From positions 1 to 5,749 of the forward strand of contig JAOTWK010000246.1 in assembly GCA_029862935.1 (NCBI GenBank): a stretch of 5,749 nucleotides of DNA. The letters are read 5' to 3'. Position numbers and translations under genes: made by a program. The notes under the pieces are model-generated. The model was not told the origin of the DNA, searched no databases, and saw nothing but the letters and a program-made list of their open reading frames with translations. Shown in pieces: positions 1 through 5,324 of this stretch (the first letter of the stretch is position 1; each line of letters opens with the position of its first letter). Source of the stretch: Gemmatimonadota bacterium. Lineage in GTDB: Bacteria > Gemmatimonadota > Gemmatimonadetes > Gemmatimonadales > GWC2-71-9.

Positions 1-22
1 CCCTCTTGATCGGTCCGACCGT

Positions 23-184
23 TCACTCCAAGTAATCTCGCGCAACACGGCGGCCTATGTAGACGCCGAGCGCCGTTCCGATGATGCTCACGAGGAACGA
101 GGTCATGAAACCGACCTGCGCACCCAACCACCACCCGATAGTGCCCCCAACGGTCGCGCCGATCACCGTCATGAGTTTCGACAT
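23..184 (-). CDS. Small glycine-rich membrane protein, 53 aa, unknown function
   Basis: The frame opens with ATG at 184-182 (MSKLMTVIGATVGG...) and closes with TGA at 25-23. The product is 53 residues, short enough for many gene callers to miss. It is almost all hydrophobic, with two predicted membrane helices at about residues 4-22 and 25-43, followed by a basic tail (GRRVARDYLE). Small residues recur at short spacing (GATVGGTIG, GTALG), as in glycine-zipper helix packing. The GWWLGAQVGFMT segment and the GRR..RDYL end resemble short conserved hypothetical proteins I recall from environmental Gram-negative genomes; that is recollection, not a search. No good Shine-Dalgarno sequence precedes the ATG. 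It is the last gene of the leftward series, 100 bp after the VOC gene. Inner-membrane location is inferred; the role is unknown. Confidence 0.72.
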   Translation of the reverse strand: MSKLMTVIGATVGGTIGWWLGAQVGFMTSFLVSIIGTALGVYIGRRVARDYLE

Positions 185-284
185 GCGTTAGCAGCCGCGC
201 TCGGAGACCATGGCGTGTGCGCCTACAGGCTGTGAGCGTCGCAAGCAGCGTTCGGCCCGCCACTGGTGTGATGCAGGCTGGCGA

Positions 285-773
285 TCATCGATCCGACCAC
301 ACCGCCAGTTCATTCCCGCTCGGATCGGTGAAGTGAAAGCGTCGTCCGCCTGGAAACTCGAATATCTCGCGGACGATCTGCCCTCCGTTCTTTCTGATAG
401 TGGCTTCGATCTCTTCCAGGTTCACGGCGTAGAGCACGACCAGTGGGCCGCCTGCCGCAACGTCCGGCGCTACCCGGAAACCACCGGCCAATCGACCGTC
501 GGTGAAGCTCGTGTAATCAGGTCCGTAGTCGGTGAACTCCCAACCGAACACCCCTGCGTAGAACGTCTTCGTCTCCTCGATGTTTGTGCTCAGAAACTCT
601 ATGTAGTCCATCCGACGGTCCTGTTCTGCCTGGCTCATGAGTTCGTCGCTCCTCGAGGTTTCCGCAGCCTCACTCGGCATGGTGTCCTGACCATTACCAG
701 GACCGTCCCCGCATGCGAGGAAGGCGAGCATCGTACACGGTAGCATATAACGAACGGTGATCGTTGACGCCAT
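285..773 (-). CDS. VOC (glyoxalase/bleomycin-resistance superfamily) protein with a possible lipoprotein signal
   Basis: The product is 162 aa from ATG at 773-771. Residues about 56-160 form a VOC-fold domain of the type seen in lactoylglutathione-lyase-like proteins. The typical N-terminal stretch is at 56-80 (MDYIEF...FYAGVFGWEF). A glycine-rich middle follows, and the domain closes with FHFTDPSGNELAVW (146-159). E59 and E155 sit where metal ligands often lie in the family; this is positional inference. The substrate cannot be told. Residues 1-21 carry a short hydrophobic run ending FLAC, so C21 could be a lipidated cysteine, although F and L at -3 and -2 are unusual for a lipobox. A hydrophilic linker (22-55) follows. 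GAGAGG lies 12 bp upstream of this ATG. A second start at 638 would give a 117-aa cytosolic form of ordinary VOC length. The gene starts 68 bp after the GNAT gene ends, so co-transcription is plausible. Confidence 0.88.
   Translation of the reverse strand: MASTITVRYMLPCTMLAFLACGDGPGNGQDTMPSEAAETSRSDELMSQAEQDRRMDYIEFLSTNIEETKTFYAGVFGWEFTDYGPDYTSFTDGRLAGGFRVAPDVAAGGPLVVLYAVNLEEIEATIRKNGGQIVREIFEFPGGRRFHFTDPSGNELAVWSDR
649..654 (-). promoter_or_regulatory. Internal ribosome binding site inside the VOC gene
   Basis: On the minus strand GAGGAG lies 10 bp before the in-frame ATG at 638-636 (MSQAEQDRR, codon 46 of the long form). It matches the anti-Shine-Dalgarno as well as or better than the site of the long form. 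It would start translation just before the VOC domain and yield a signal-less protein of 117 aa, the usual single-domain VOC size. Whether it is used cannot be decided from sequence. Confidence 0.4.
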
Positions 774-841
774 GATCGAGAATGTCCTCTCACGATATGG
801 TGTGGTGGAGAAGTGAGCGCGCCCATCAGTCCTCACGCGGG

Positions 842-1384
842 TCAGACGTCACGCCATGCATCACGTTCAATCGCATAGAGAGACAGGCGGTACCCTCGTA
901 CCATGACCTCTCCTTCGAAGCGCTCGCCAAGACGCTCGGCCAGTCGGATTGAGCGGTGGTTGTCCGGGTCGATCAAGCTGATCACCCGGTGCCATCCAAG
1001 GGGGCCAAATGCGTGCGCGAGTGCGGCTCGTGCGGCCTCCAGCGCGAACCCTCGGCCCCAGTACGGACGAGCAAGTGTCCAGGCGAGTTCGCGATCGGGC
1101 CAACCCTCCGGAAAGTAGAGGCCGACGCGGCCCACCAAAGCGCCGCTTGTCCGCTCCTCCACAGCCCACATGCCGAAGCCGCGGAGTGGCCAGTGGCCGA
1201 CAAACATCGCCATTTGCCGCCAGGCGTCGTCCCGGCTGAGAACCGAGCGGACGCCGATGTAGCGCATGACGTCCGGATCCGCGCACATTGCGGCGTAGGC
1301 ATCAATGTCGGTGTCTCGAAAGGGCCGGAGCAACAGCCGTTCGGTTTCAAGCGTGCTTATTGAGCGAGTCCGGTCTAAGTCCAT
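842..1384 (-). CDS. GNAT-family N-acetyltransferase, RimJ/RimL type
   Basis: The product is 180 aa from ATG at 1384-1382; a GTG two codons upstream (1390) is an alternative. Neither has a clear Shine-Dalgarno sequence. The opening TLETERLLLRPFRDTDIDAY (11-30) is the standard start of RimJ/RimL-like acetyltransferases. A GF.MWAVEE...LVGRVGLY segment (69-90) forms the central strands. RPYWGRGFALEA (106-117) is the acetyl-CoA pyrophosphate-binding loop (R-x-x-G-x-G/A type). LIDPDNHRSIRLAERLG (137-153) is the usual C-terminal motif with the conserved Asn. It should transfer acetyl from acetyl-CoA to an amine, either a protein N-terminus or a small molecule; the acceptor cannot be read from sequence. 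It is cytosolic, with no signal peptide. It lies 171 bp downstream of the propeller gene and 68 bp upstream of the VOC gene. Confidence 0.93.
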   Translation of the reverse strand: MDLDRTRSISTLETERLLLRPFRDTDIDAYAAMCADPDVMRYIGVRSVLSRDDAWRQMAMFVGHWPLRGFGMWAVEERTSGALVGRVGLYFPEGWPDRELAWTLARPYWGRGFALEAARAALAHAFGPLGWHRVISLIDPDNHRSIRLAERLGERFEGEVMVRGYRLSLYAIERDAWRDV

Positions 1385-1470
1385 ACACACTGTCTAAAGG
1401 TTGGTGTGTGTCATCGCCGACCGTGTCTTGCCGCGAATTCTCAAGCCACACAGCAGTCTACGCAGCGCCG

Positions 1471-1501
1471 GTCACGGACGCCACGAATGTCACGGACGCC
1501 A
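1471..1501. repeat. Tandem pair of a 13-bp direct repeat in an intergenic gap
   Basis: GTCACGGACGCCA occurs at 1471-1483 and again at 1489-1501, with an 18-bp period. It sits in the 171-bp gap between the end of the propeller gene and the start of the GNAT gene. I see no coding frame there worth calling and no clear promoter or terminator. The pair could be a two-site operator for the GNAT gene or a chance or slippage duplication. Confidence 0.6.
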
Positions 1502-1555
1502 TCTGGCACGCGCGACCGGCACGGTTCCTGTTGTCTCGACCCAGCTCCTTTCTAA

Positions 1556-2536
1556 TTACCGCAACCTGAGCATGCGGACGACGGTAGGAGCCAGTGTCTG
1601 ACCGCCGTCCTCGACGACTACCGCGACGTCGTTCCAATACAGCACGCGCCCATCAGGGCTCAGCCCAAGATCGTTCGGGAACGAGAGCGTTGCTTCTAGC
1701 GCTGGGCCGTCGTCAATTCCGTGCTCGCCGCTCCCCACCAACACCTTGAACTCACCCGTGAGATCCACCTCGTAGATCTGGTGAGCGGAACGCGCGACCA
1801 CGTACAACATGCCCTCGGAGTAGATGAGGTGTCCCAGATTGCCCCCGGGCAGGGTCGCGAGAACCGAAACATCGCCGTCAGGACCGATCCGGAGCACGTC
1901 TCCGTTGTAGAAGTTCGACGCATAGAATTCACCGTCGGCACCGGCCACGAGTCCATTTGGACAGCGAAACAGATTGCCCTCTGCGAATACGTGAGCACGT
2001 CCCGACCGATCCACCCGTGCGACCTGATGAATGCCGCAGTTAGCGACCATGAGAGCACCATCCGGGCCGAAGGCTATGCCGACCGGATTCACGAGGCCCT
2101 CGGTGACAACAGTCTCGAGTGATCCGTCCCCTCTCACTCGGCTGATGGTGTTTCCTGCGACGTTTGCCTGGAAGAACCGACCCTCAGCATCGATCGTGTT
2201 TCCCGATGCGCCGTTGAATCCTTCGGCGAAGACGCTGACGTCACCTGCGGGCGTGACCCGAAACACCTTAGTGCCCATTGGTCCCTGGCTCAGATGACGC
2301 CCGAAGTCCGCCGTGTAGACGTTCCCTTGTGCGTCGACCTCCACGCCTCCAGAGCCCGCCTCGATGGGACCGGCGAGGGTTCGAACCTCACCGACTGGGA
2401 TCTCGAGCCACGCCTGGCCCGATGTAGCGGACGGGGCCAGCATCAGAGTTGCCGCCGCAAAGATCGGGAGCGGGACGAGGCGCCCGCTATCCCGCGAGCC
2501 TGCCCGGCCACGCTCGTTCGTCAGCACAATGTTCAT
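1556..2536 (-). CDS. Exported SMP-30/gluconolactonase- or NHL-type six-bladed beta-propeller protein
   Basis: The product is 326 aa. The start ATG at 2536-2534 is preceded by AGGTGA six bp upstream, a match to the 5' part of the anti-Shine-Dalgarno. Residues about 20-42 form a hydrophobic segment (LVPLPIFAAATLMLAP...) after a basic, unusually long N-region, consistent with Sec export and cleavage near SGQA-W. The mature part repeats a blade motif of the type G-x-x-x-D-x-x-G-x-x-Y/F-x-A/S: GGVEVDAQGNVYTAD (63-77), GNTIDAEGRFFQAN (112-125), GIAFGPDGALMVAN (153-166), GLVAGADGEFYASN (195-208), HLIYSEGMLYVV (236-247) and NDLGLSPDGRVLYW (288-301). That is six blades, as in SMP-30 lactonases and some NHL proteins. 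CPNG (192-195) and FPND (286-289) resemble conserved Asn-bearing turns of the SMP-30 family. Lactone hydrolysis is possible, but a non-enzymatic binding role is equally open. It is periplasmic or secreted. A 143-bp gap separates it from the NTF2-like gene upstream. Confidence 0.88.
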   Translation of the reverse strand: MNIVLTNERGRAGSRDSGRLVPLPIFAAATLMLAPSATSGQAWLEIPVGEVRTLAGPIEAGSGGVEVDAQGNVYTADFGRHLSQGPMGTKVFRVTPAGDVSVFAEGFNGASGNTIDAEGRFFQANVAGNTISRVRGDGSLETVVTEGLVNPVGIAFGPDGALMVANCGIHQVARVDRSGRAHVFAEGNLFRCPNGLVAGADGEFYASNFYNGDVLRIGPDGDVSVLATLPGGNLGHLIYSEGMLYVVARSAHQIYEVDLTGEFKVLVGSGEHGIDDGPALEATLSFPNDLGLSPDGRVLYWNDVAVVVEDGGQTLAPTVVRMLRLR

Positions 2537-2679
2537 CTGAGGTCACCTGTTGAGAGTGTCGTTGCGTCGGTCGACCCGCCGATCGCTCATTGCCACAGAA
2601 CAGTACCGCGACACGTTGAAACCGGCGCCCCAATCGCTCCGGCGGCAAGACACGAAGCCTGCTGATGTATGAGCACCGG

Positions 2680-3072
2680 TCAATACGATCCGTTGAGGCC
2701 CTTCTGGTCGTCAGGCGACAGAACCTCCCGAATCAGCACACTGTCGTAGAACGACCGGATCTCCTTGATCACGTCATTCTCGACGCGCACCCAGTCGCAG
2801 GATTCGACCACACCCTTCGAAGTTCTGTTCTCGAACCAGACCGCTGCCTGGTTCCCGGTGGCAATGACATCTTTGACCACGAGTTCCACCACGCTCTTCC
2901 GTGCCATCGGCTCGACCGCAGCCAAGTACGACTCGCGGTCGTCGAACCGGCCAAAGGGGCTGATGTGAACGAAGTCAGGCGCCAGCCGTTGCCGCAGCCA
3001 CTCCATATCCATCCTGATCCATGCCTCGATCCAACCCACGGCCAGCTGGGCACTACGTTCGCTCGATGTCAC
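2680..3072 (-). CDS. SnoaL/NTF2-like family protein
   Basis: The product is 130 aa, the usual length for a single NTF2-like domain. The start is GTG at 3072-3070, chosen because AAGGAG lies five bp upstream. Residues about 8-115 follow the NTF2-like plan: an N-terminal helix pair (WIEAWIRMDMEWLRQRLAPDF, 14-34), the short DF.HISPFGRFDDRESYL stretch (33-50), then alternating strands (VVELVVKDVIATGNQAAVWFENRT, 61-84; WVRVENDVIKEIRSFYD, 94-110). Such proteins form cone-shaped dimers that act as cyclases, isomerases, dehydratases or binding proteins, and the fold alone does not tell which. There is no signal peptide, so it is cytosolic. It begins 36 bp after the YCII gene, which suggests one transcript with it. 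Confidence 0.9.
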   Translation of the reverse strand: MTSSERSAQLAVGWIEAWIRMDMEWLRQRLAPDFVHISPFGRFDDRESYLAAVEPMARKSVVELVVKDVIATGNQAAVWFENRTSKGVVESCDWVRVENDVIKEIRSFYDSVLIREVLSPDDQKGLNGSY

Positions 3073-3077
3073 GTATG

Positions 3078-3083
3078 CTCCTT
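3078..3083 (-). promoter_or_regulatory. Ribosome binding site that fixes a GTG start
   Basis: AAGGAG on the minus strand is placed five bp before GTG at 3072-3070. It is the main reason for starting the NTF2-like protein at GTG (MTSSERSAQL...) rather than at a later ATG. Confidence 0.8.
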
Positions 3084-3108
3084 CGGGCGGGGTCAGTGAT
3101 GACCGACG

Positions 3109-3396
3109 TCACATCGACCTGATCTCATAGACCCTAATGCTCGCGATGTATGGATTCTCCCTAGCAATTCTCCCTGCTGCATCGAGGTCTTCGGCCTCGA
3201 TGATGTTGTAGCCCGTGATGGACTCCATGCCCCATGGCAGGTCTTTGGTTCCGGCCTTCGAGATTTCTCGACCACCACTGAAGCCACCTTGGTCGACCTG
3301 CTTGTCAGCGATCGACTCGAACCATCTTCCCCAAGCCTCCATAATCTCAGGCGTGGGTCTTTCAAATCCGAAATGCAGCAACATGAACTTCTTCAT
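3109..3396 (-). CDS. YCII/DGPF-domain protein (YciI-like)
   Basis: The product is 95 aa. The ATG at 3396-3394 is chosen over an ATG 12 codons upstream because GAGGAG lies six bp before it and because family members begin with this MKKFMLLHFGFE-type strand. The whole protein is one YCII-related alpha/beta-barrel domain: strand 1 with the conserved His (H8), a helix with AWGRWFESIA (21-30), GGFSGGREI (37-45), TGYNIIEAEDLDAAGRIA (61-78) and the closing NPYIASIRVYEIR (81-93). The AEDLDAA helix start and NP turn are hallmarks of the family. YCII proteins are dimeric and mostly of unknown function; a few are reported to act as small enzymes or stress-related proteins. It is cytosolic. It lies 57 bp after the PNPOx-like gene and 36 bp before the NTF2-like gene, with the spacing of an operon. 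Confidence 0.92.
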   Translation of the reverse strand: MKKFMLLHFGFERPTPEIMEAWGRWFESIADKQVDQGGFSGGREISKAGTKDLPWGMESITGYNIIEAEDLDAAGRIARENPYIASIRVYEIRSM

Positions 3397-3453
3397 CGCT
3401 CGCTCCTCATGGGTGGATTGGCCATTCGACACAAGTGCTTGGCTGTCAGTGGC

Positions 3454-3999
3454 TCACTGTCGGTCAAACTCGACCGCTGGGACCCGCCAGGTCGCAGAGT
3501 CGCCCACGACCCCACGGCGATAGTTCACCACCTCCAGTCGACTCGGCGTCACCGCGATCAGGAGGTACGTCGCCGCTCGATCCGGATAGAACTCCGCCCA
3601 TTCATCCTTCCAGCGGTGCGCCGTTTCGGCGGTGTCATCGACCAGCCGGGCCGTTCCCTCGATGGTCACGTATCCCGCGCCCGTTGGATCTTGGTAGTAG
3701 AGCAGCACCCGCGGATCCCGCTCGAGGTCCCGGACCTTCCGGGTTGCACGGTGCGTACCCATCCACACGACAAACTGGCTGTCAGGCGCGAACGGGTCCA
3801 TTTCGCGCGCCCGGGGCGCTCCAGATTCCAACACTGTCACGAGAGCCGCATAGCGCGATGCCTCCATGATGTCACGGGCTGCTGCCAGCAGCGTGTCGTT
3901 GCTGGTGGCTTGCTGCGCCGAGAGGGCTTCGGGTGGGAACATCGGATCGGCGATCACGCAGAAGAACGCCGCTACAGTCATAAGGGCGGTTGCACGCAT
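3454..3999 (-). CDS. Exported pyridoxamine 5'-phosphate oxidase-like (split-barrel flavin-binding) protein
   Basis: The product is 181 aa from ATG at 3999-3997, with AGGAG seven bp upstream. Residues 1-28 look like a Sec signal peptide: R2, a hydrophobic stretch to about residue 17, and an ALSA-QQ cleavage site after A28. Residues about 36-162 form a PNPOx-like split barrel: AAARDIMEASRYAALVTV (39-56), AREMDPF (64-70), FVVWMGTHRATRKVRDLERDP (76-96), VLLYYQDPTGAGYVTIEGTARLVDD (98-122), a W130/W134...FYPD helix (130-140) and LLIAVTPSRLEVVNY (146-160). This pattern is close to the general-stress-protein-26 type, members of which bind FMN, F420 or heme. True PNPOx activity is not implied. Export is unusual for a cofactor-binding protein of this fold. 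It is the first gene of a likely three-gene unit with the YCII and NTF2-like genes. Confidence 0.9.
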   Translation of the reverse strand: MRATALMTVAAFFCVIADPMFPPEALSAQQATSNDTLLAAARDIMEASRYAALVTVLESGAPRAREMDPFAPDSQFVVWMGTHRATRKVRDLERDPRVLLYYQDPTGAGYVTIEGTARLVDDTAETAHRWKDEWAEFYPDRAATYLLIAVTPSRLEVVNYRRGVVGDSATWRVPAVEFDRQ

Positions 4000-4055
4000 T
4001 GGCTCACTCCTGTTGCGGTTCGGCGCGACGAGGGGAGTTCATTGCCTCCGCTCGG

Positions 4056-4070
4056 CAGCCGCTTCGGCTG
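4056..4070. other. Short perfect stem-loop in the gap before the PNPOx-like gene
   Basis: CAGCCG-CTT-CGGCTG gives a 6-bp GC-rich stem with a 3-base loop, 56 bp upstream of the PNPOx-like start. No T-tract follows on either strand, so it is not a standard intrinsic terminator. It may be a leader structure or a protein site. Confidence 0.45.
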
Positions 4071-4139
4071 GGGGCGAGTCGCCTGGCTCAGCACATGAGC
4101 GGTAGCCGAACGGTGCGGCGGCGGCGAGGCACCATCTGC

Positions 4140-4154
4140 CGGTCCAGCGGACCG
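4140..4154. other. Short perfect stem-loop downstream of the 113-aa membrane protein gene
   Basis: CGGTCC-AGC-GGACCG gives a 6-bp stem with a 3-base loop, 36 bp past the stop of the membrane protein gene in its reading direction. The position fits a 3' end or pause structure, but there is no run of T after it. It is a weak terminator candidate only. Confidence 0.4.
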
Positions 4155-4190
4155 TGAACCATACGGACAATACAAGCTCACTGGACAGAC

Positions 4191-4532
4191 TCAGCGAAGC
4201 CAGAGGTACAGCAGATAGACGAGACCGGCGACGTAGAGGGTTCCGAAAATCTCCTTGTTGTAACGTGCAAGCCACTCGGGGAGGAAGATGTCGAAGTTGT
4301 GCCTGCGATCCGTCGTAAACTGCGCGGCGATCGGTGTGAGGGGACACCGCCAGTTGTTGAACACCAGCACTAGTACCTCTAGGAACACGACTCCACTCAG
4401 CACGCCAGCCTCGAGGAGTTGGCCGCGCCATCCAAGGACTGGGATCGCCAGAACGCAACCCGCGAAGAATACCCAGACCGCCGTGTGAAGCAGCTTGACG
4501 AGAAAGAGCCGCTGGTCATGTGCCACGGCCAT
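4191..4532 (-). CDS. Three-helix membrane protein of unknown function, DUF2784-like CPLT motif
   Basis: The product is 113 aa from ATG at 4532-4530. AGAGGT eight bp upstream supports this start over a TTG at 4556. Three membrane segments are visible at about residues 12-34, 39-58 and 94-112. Between the second and third is a conserved-looking loop with FNNWRCPLTPIA (58-69), DRRHNFDIFLPEW (75-87) and LARYNKEIFG (88-97). The W-x-CPLTP motif after a hydrophobic helix recalls DUF2784 proteins, but length and helix order differ, so I make no family assignment. The polar loop rich in N, R, C, D and W looks like a functional site. It follows the 143-aa membrane protein gene by 54 bp on the same strand, and the two are probably made together. 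Confidence 0.82.
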   Translation of the reverse strand: MAVAHDQRLFLVKLLHTAVWVFFAGCVLAIPVLGWRGQLLEAGVLSGVVFLEVLVLVFNNWRCPLTPIAAQFTTDRRHNFDIFLPEWLARYNKEIFGTLYVAGLVYLLYLWLR

Positions 4533-4586
4533 CACTCCGTACCTCTCCTTCCCCAAGCTTTTCCGAGCCGTCTCCTGCTAGGCTCG

Positions 4587-5018
4587 CTATGTCGCATTCC
4601 ACGCCACAACGATCGCCAGGAGGCCAGTCACGAGGTTTGCAGCGGTCCACCCAAGCCGGAATGATGTGCTCTCGAGCTGGTGACCATCCCTTCGGCGGTT
4701 GCCGGTCCACGCCCAGAAGCTGATCGCATGATAGACAAAGATCACGCCCGGAACCCAAGCCAGTTTGAAGCCCCAGGGTGTTCCAAGCAGCAGTCCCACA
4801 CCCGCAATCCCGTAGATCCAGCCGATGCTGGTATCAGCAACCGCGATCGCGTGCTCATAGACGCGATACTCCGGGAGTAGCCTCTCCTGCAGTCCGAGCT
4901 GGGTCGCCAGGTTCCAGTTGACGACCGAGAGCGTTTGCCCGAGCCAGTGAAATCCAAAGCCGACGATCAGGACCAGGATGCCGGCCACGACGTTGTCGTA
5001 TGGGAAGGCATGAGGCAT
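4587..5018 (-). CDS. Four-helix integral membrane protein of unknown function
   Basis: The product is 143 aa. ATG at 5018-5016 is preceded by GAGGAG eight bp upstream. Membrane segments lie at about residues 8-28, 60-79, 84-104 and 121-140. The stretch between the first two, LATQLGLQERLLPEYRVYEHAIAVAD (37-62), is amphipathic and charged. YHAISFWAWTGN (96-107) and GHQLESTSFRLGW (112-124) are rich in His, Trp and Asn, and could hold a ligand or metal near the membrane face. I recall similar unnamed proteins but no characterised one. It is the first gene of the leftward series and probably heads a two-gene transcript with the 113-aa membrane protein. The start lies at the left end of the divergent region shared with the rightward membrane protein gene. 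Confidence 0.85.
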   Translation of the reverse strand: MPHAFPYDNVVAGILVLIVGFGFHWLGQTLSVVNWNLATQLGLQERLLPEYRVYEHAIAVADTSIGWIYGIAGVGLLLGTPWGFKLAWVPGVIFVYHAISFWAWTGNRRRDGHQLESTSFRLGWTAANLVTGLLAIVVAWNAT

Positions 5019-5094
5019 ATCGGTGACTCCTCACGCAGCGAAGGATGTGCTCTTGATCTGAAGTGTGCGGCCTAACGGTCAGCGCATGACCTGT

Positions 5095-5107
5095 GGGCGT
5101 GACGCCC
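5095..5107. other. Perfect 13-bp palindrome, possible operator or stem-loop
   Basis: GGGCGT-G-ACGCCC has six-base arms around one central base, 77 bp upstream of the 143-aa membrane gene start. The symmetry suits a dimeric DNA-binding protein. As a hairpin the loop would have to open to five bases. No T-tract follows. Confidence 0.45.
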
Positions 5108-5280
5108 GCCATACATGATCATCATTTCCTCTGTTTGGCATCGGCGCCAGTCCCCTTTCGGAAACTGATCCCCGAAGCGCCCGGCAGCTCCAAGCGCTTG
5201 ATAGGCATCGCCCCGCGACGGGAGAAACACAGACGCGGCCTGGCACCAGGGCATGGTCGGTCCGCCCTCTTGGCCCCGCT

Positions 5281-5315
5281 TGCAAAGGTGTACTTTGCAG
5301 TACAAAGTTCTTTGT
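5281..5315 (+). promoter_or_regulatory. Chain of CAAAG/CTTTG half-sites: three overlapping palindromes, probable operator
   Basis: Four alternating half-sites occur: CAAAG 5283-5287, CTTTG 5293-5297, CAAAG 5303-5307 and CTTTG 5310-5314. They build three perfect inverted repeats: TGCAAAG-N5-CTTTGCA (5281-5299), ACTTTG-N5-CAAAGT (5292-5308) and ACAAAG-N2-CTTTGT (5302-5315). The first three half-sites are exactly 10 bp apart, about one helical turn, so bound proteins would sit on one face of the DNA. The chain lies 58-92 bp upstream of the rightward membrane gene and overlaps its candidate promoter. Control of that gene by a dimeric or oligomeric regulator, most simply repression, is inferred. 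The regulator is not in the window. Confidence 0.7.
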
Positions 5316-5324
5316 GGCTAAAGT
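5295..5324 (+). promoter_or_regulatory. Candidate sigma-70-type promoter of the rightward membrane protein gene
   Basis: TTGCAG (5295-5300) and TAAAGT (5319-5324) are separated by 18 bp and match the -35 and -10 consensus at three and four of six positions. The predicted start near 5331 would leave a leader of about 40 bases before the ATG. The match is modest. Its main support is position between the palindromes and the ribosome binding site. Confidence 0.35.

Noticed and set aside
210..743. Plus-strand frame of 177 codons opposite the VOC gene.
   Set aside because: The minus strand carries an unmistakable VOC domain here. The plus translation has no domain and an atypical composition.
2665..3099. 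Plus-strand frame of 144 codons opposite the NTF2-like gene.
   Set aside because: It mirrors the NTF2-like gene almost end to end, has no family resemblance and no convincing start signal.
3289..4098. Long open frame on the plus strand (269 codons) opposite the PNPOx-like and YCII genes.
   Set aside because: Its translation is rich in Arg, His and Pro with no recognisable domain. It lies antisense to two genes with clear family motifs and strong ribosome binding sites, as expected of a GC-rich shadow frame.
4056..4154. Two stem-loops as intrinsic terminators.
   Set aside because: Stems are only 6 bp with 3-base loops and neither is followed by a T-tract on either strand, so they are listed only as stem-loops.
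3978..4181. Minus-strand 67-codon frame in the gap before the PNPOx-like gene.
   Set aside because: It has low-complexity Pro/Ser/Arg composition, no ribosome binding site, and overlaps the ribosome binding site and signal peptide codons of the real gene.
5071..5160. Possible integron attC site: GTTAGGC on the minus strand with a near-complementary GCCAAAC further upstream, near a row of small unrelated genes in one direction.
   Set aside because: The inner arms do not pair as an attC requires, the GCCAAAC has a mismatch to the consensus, and the other intergenic gaps (36-191 bp) have no GTTRRRY/RYYYAAC pairs. No integrase is visible.
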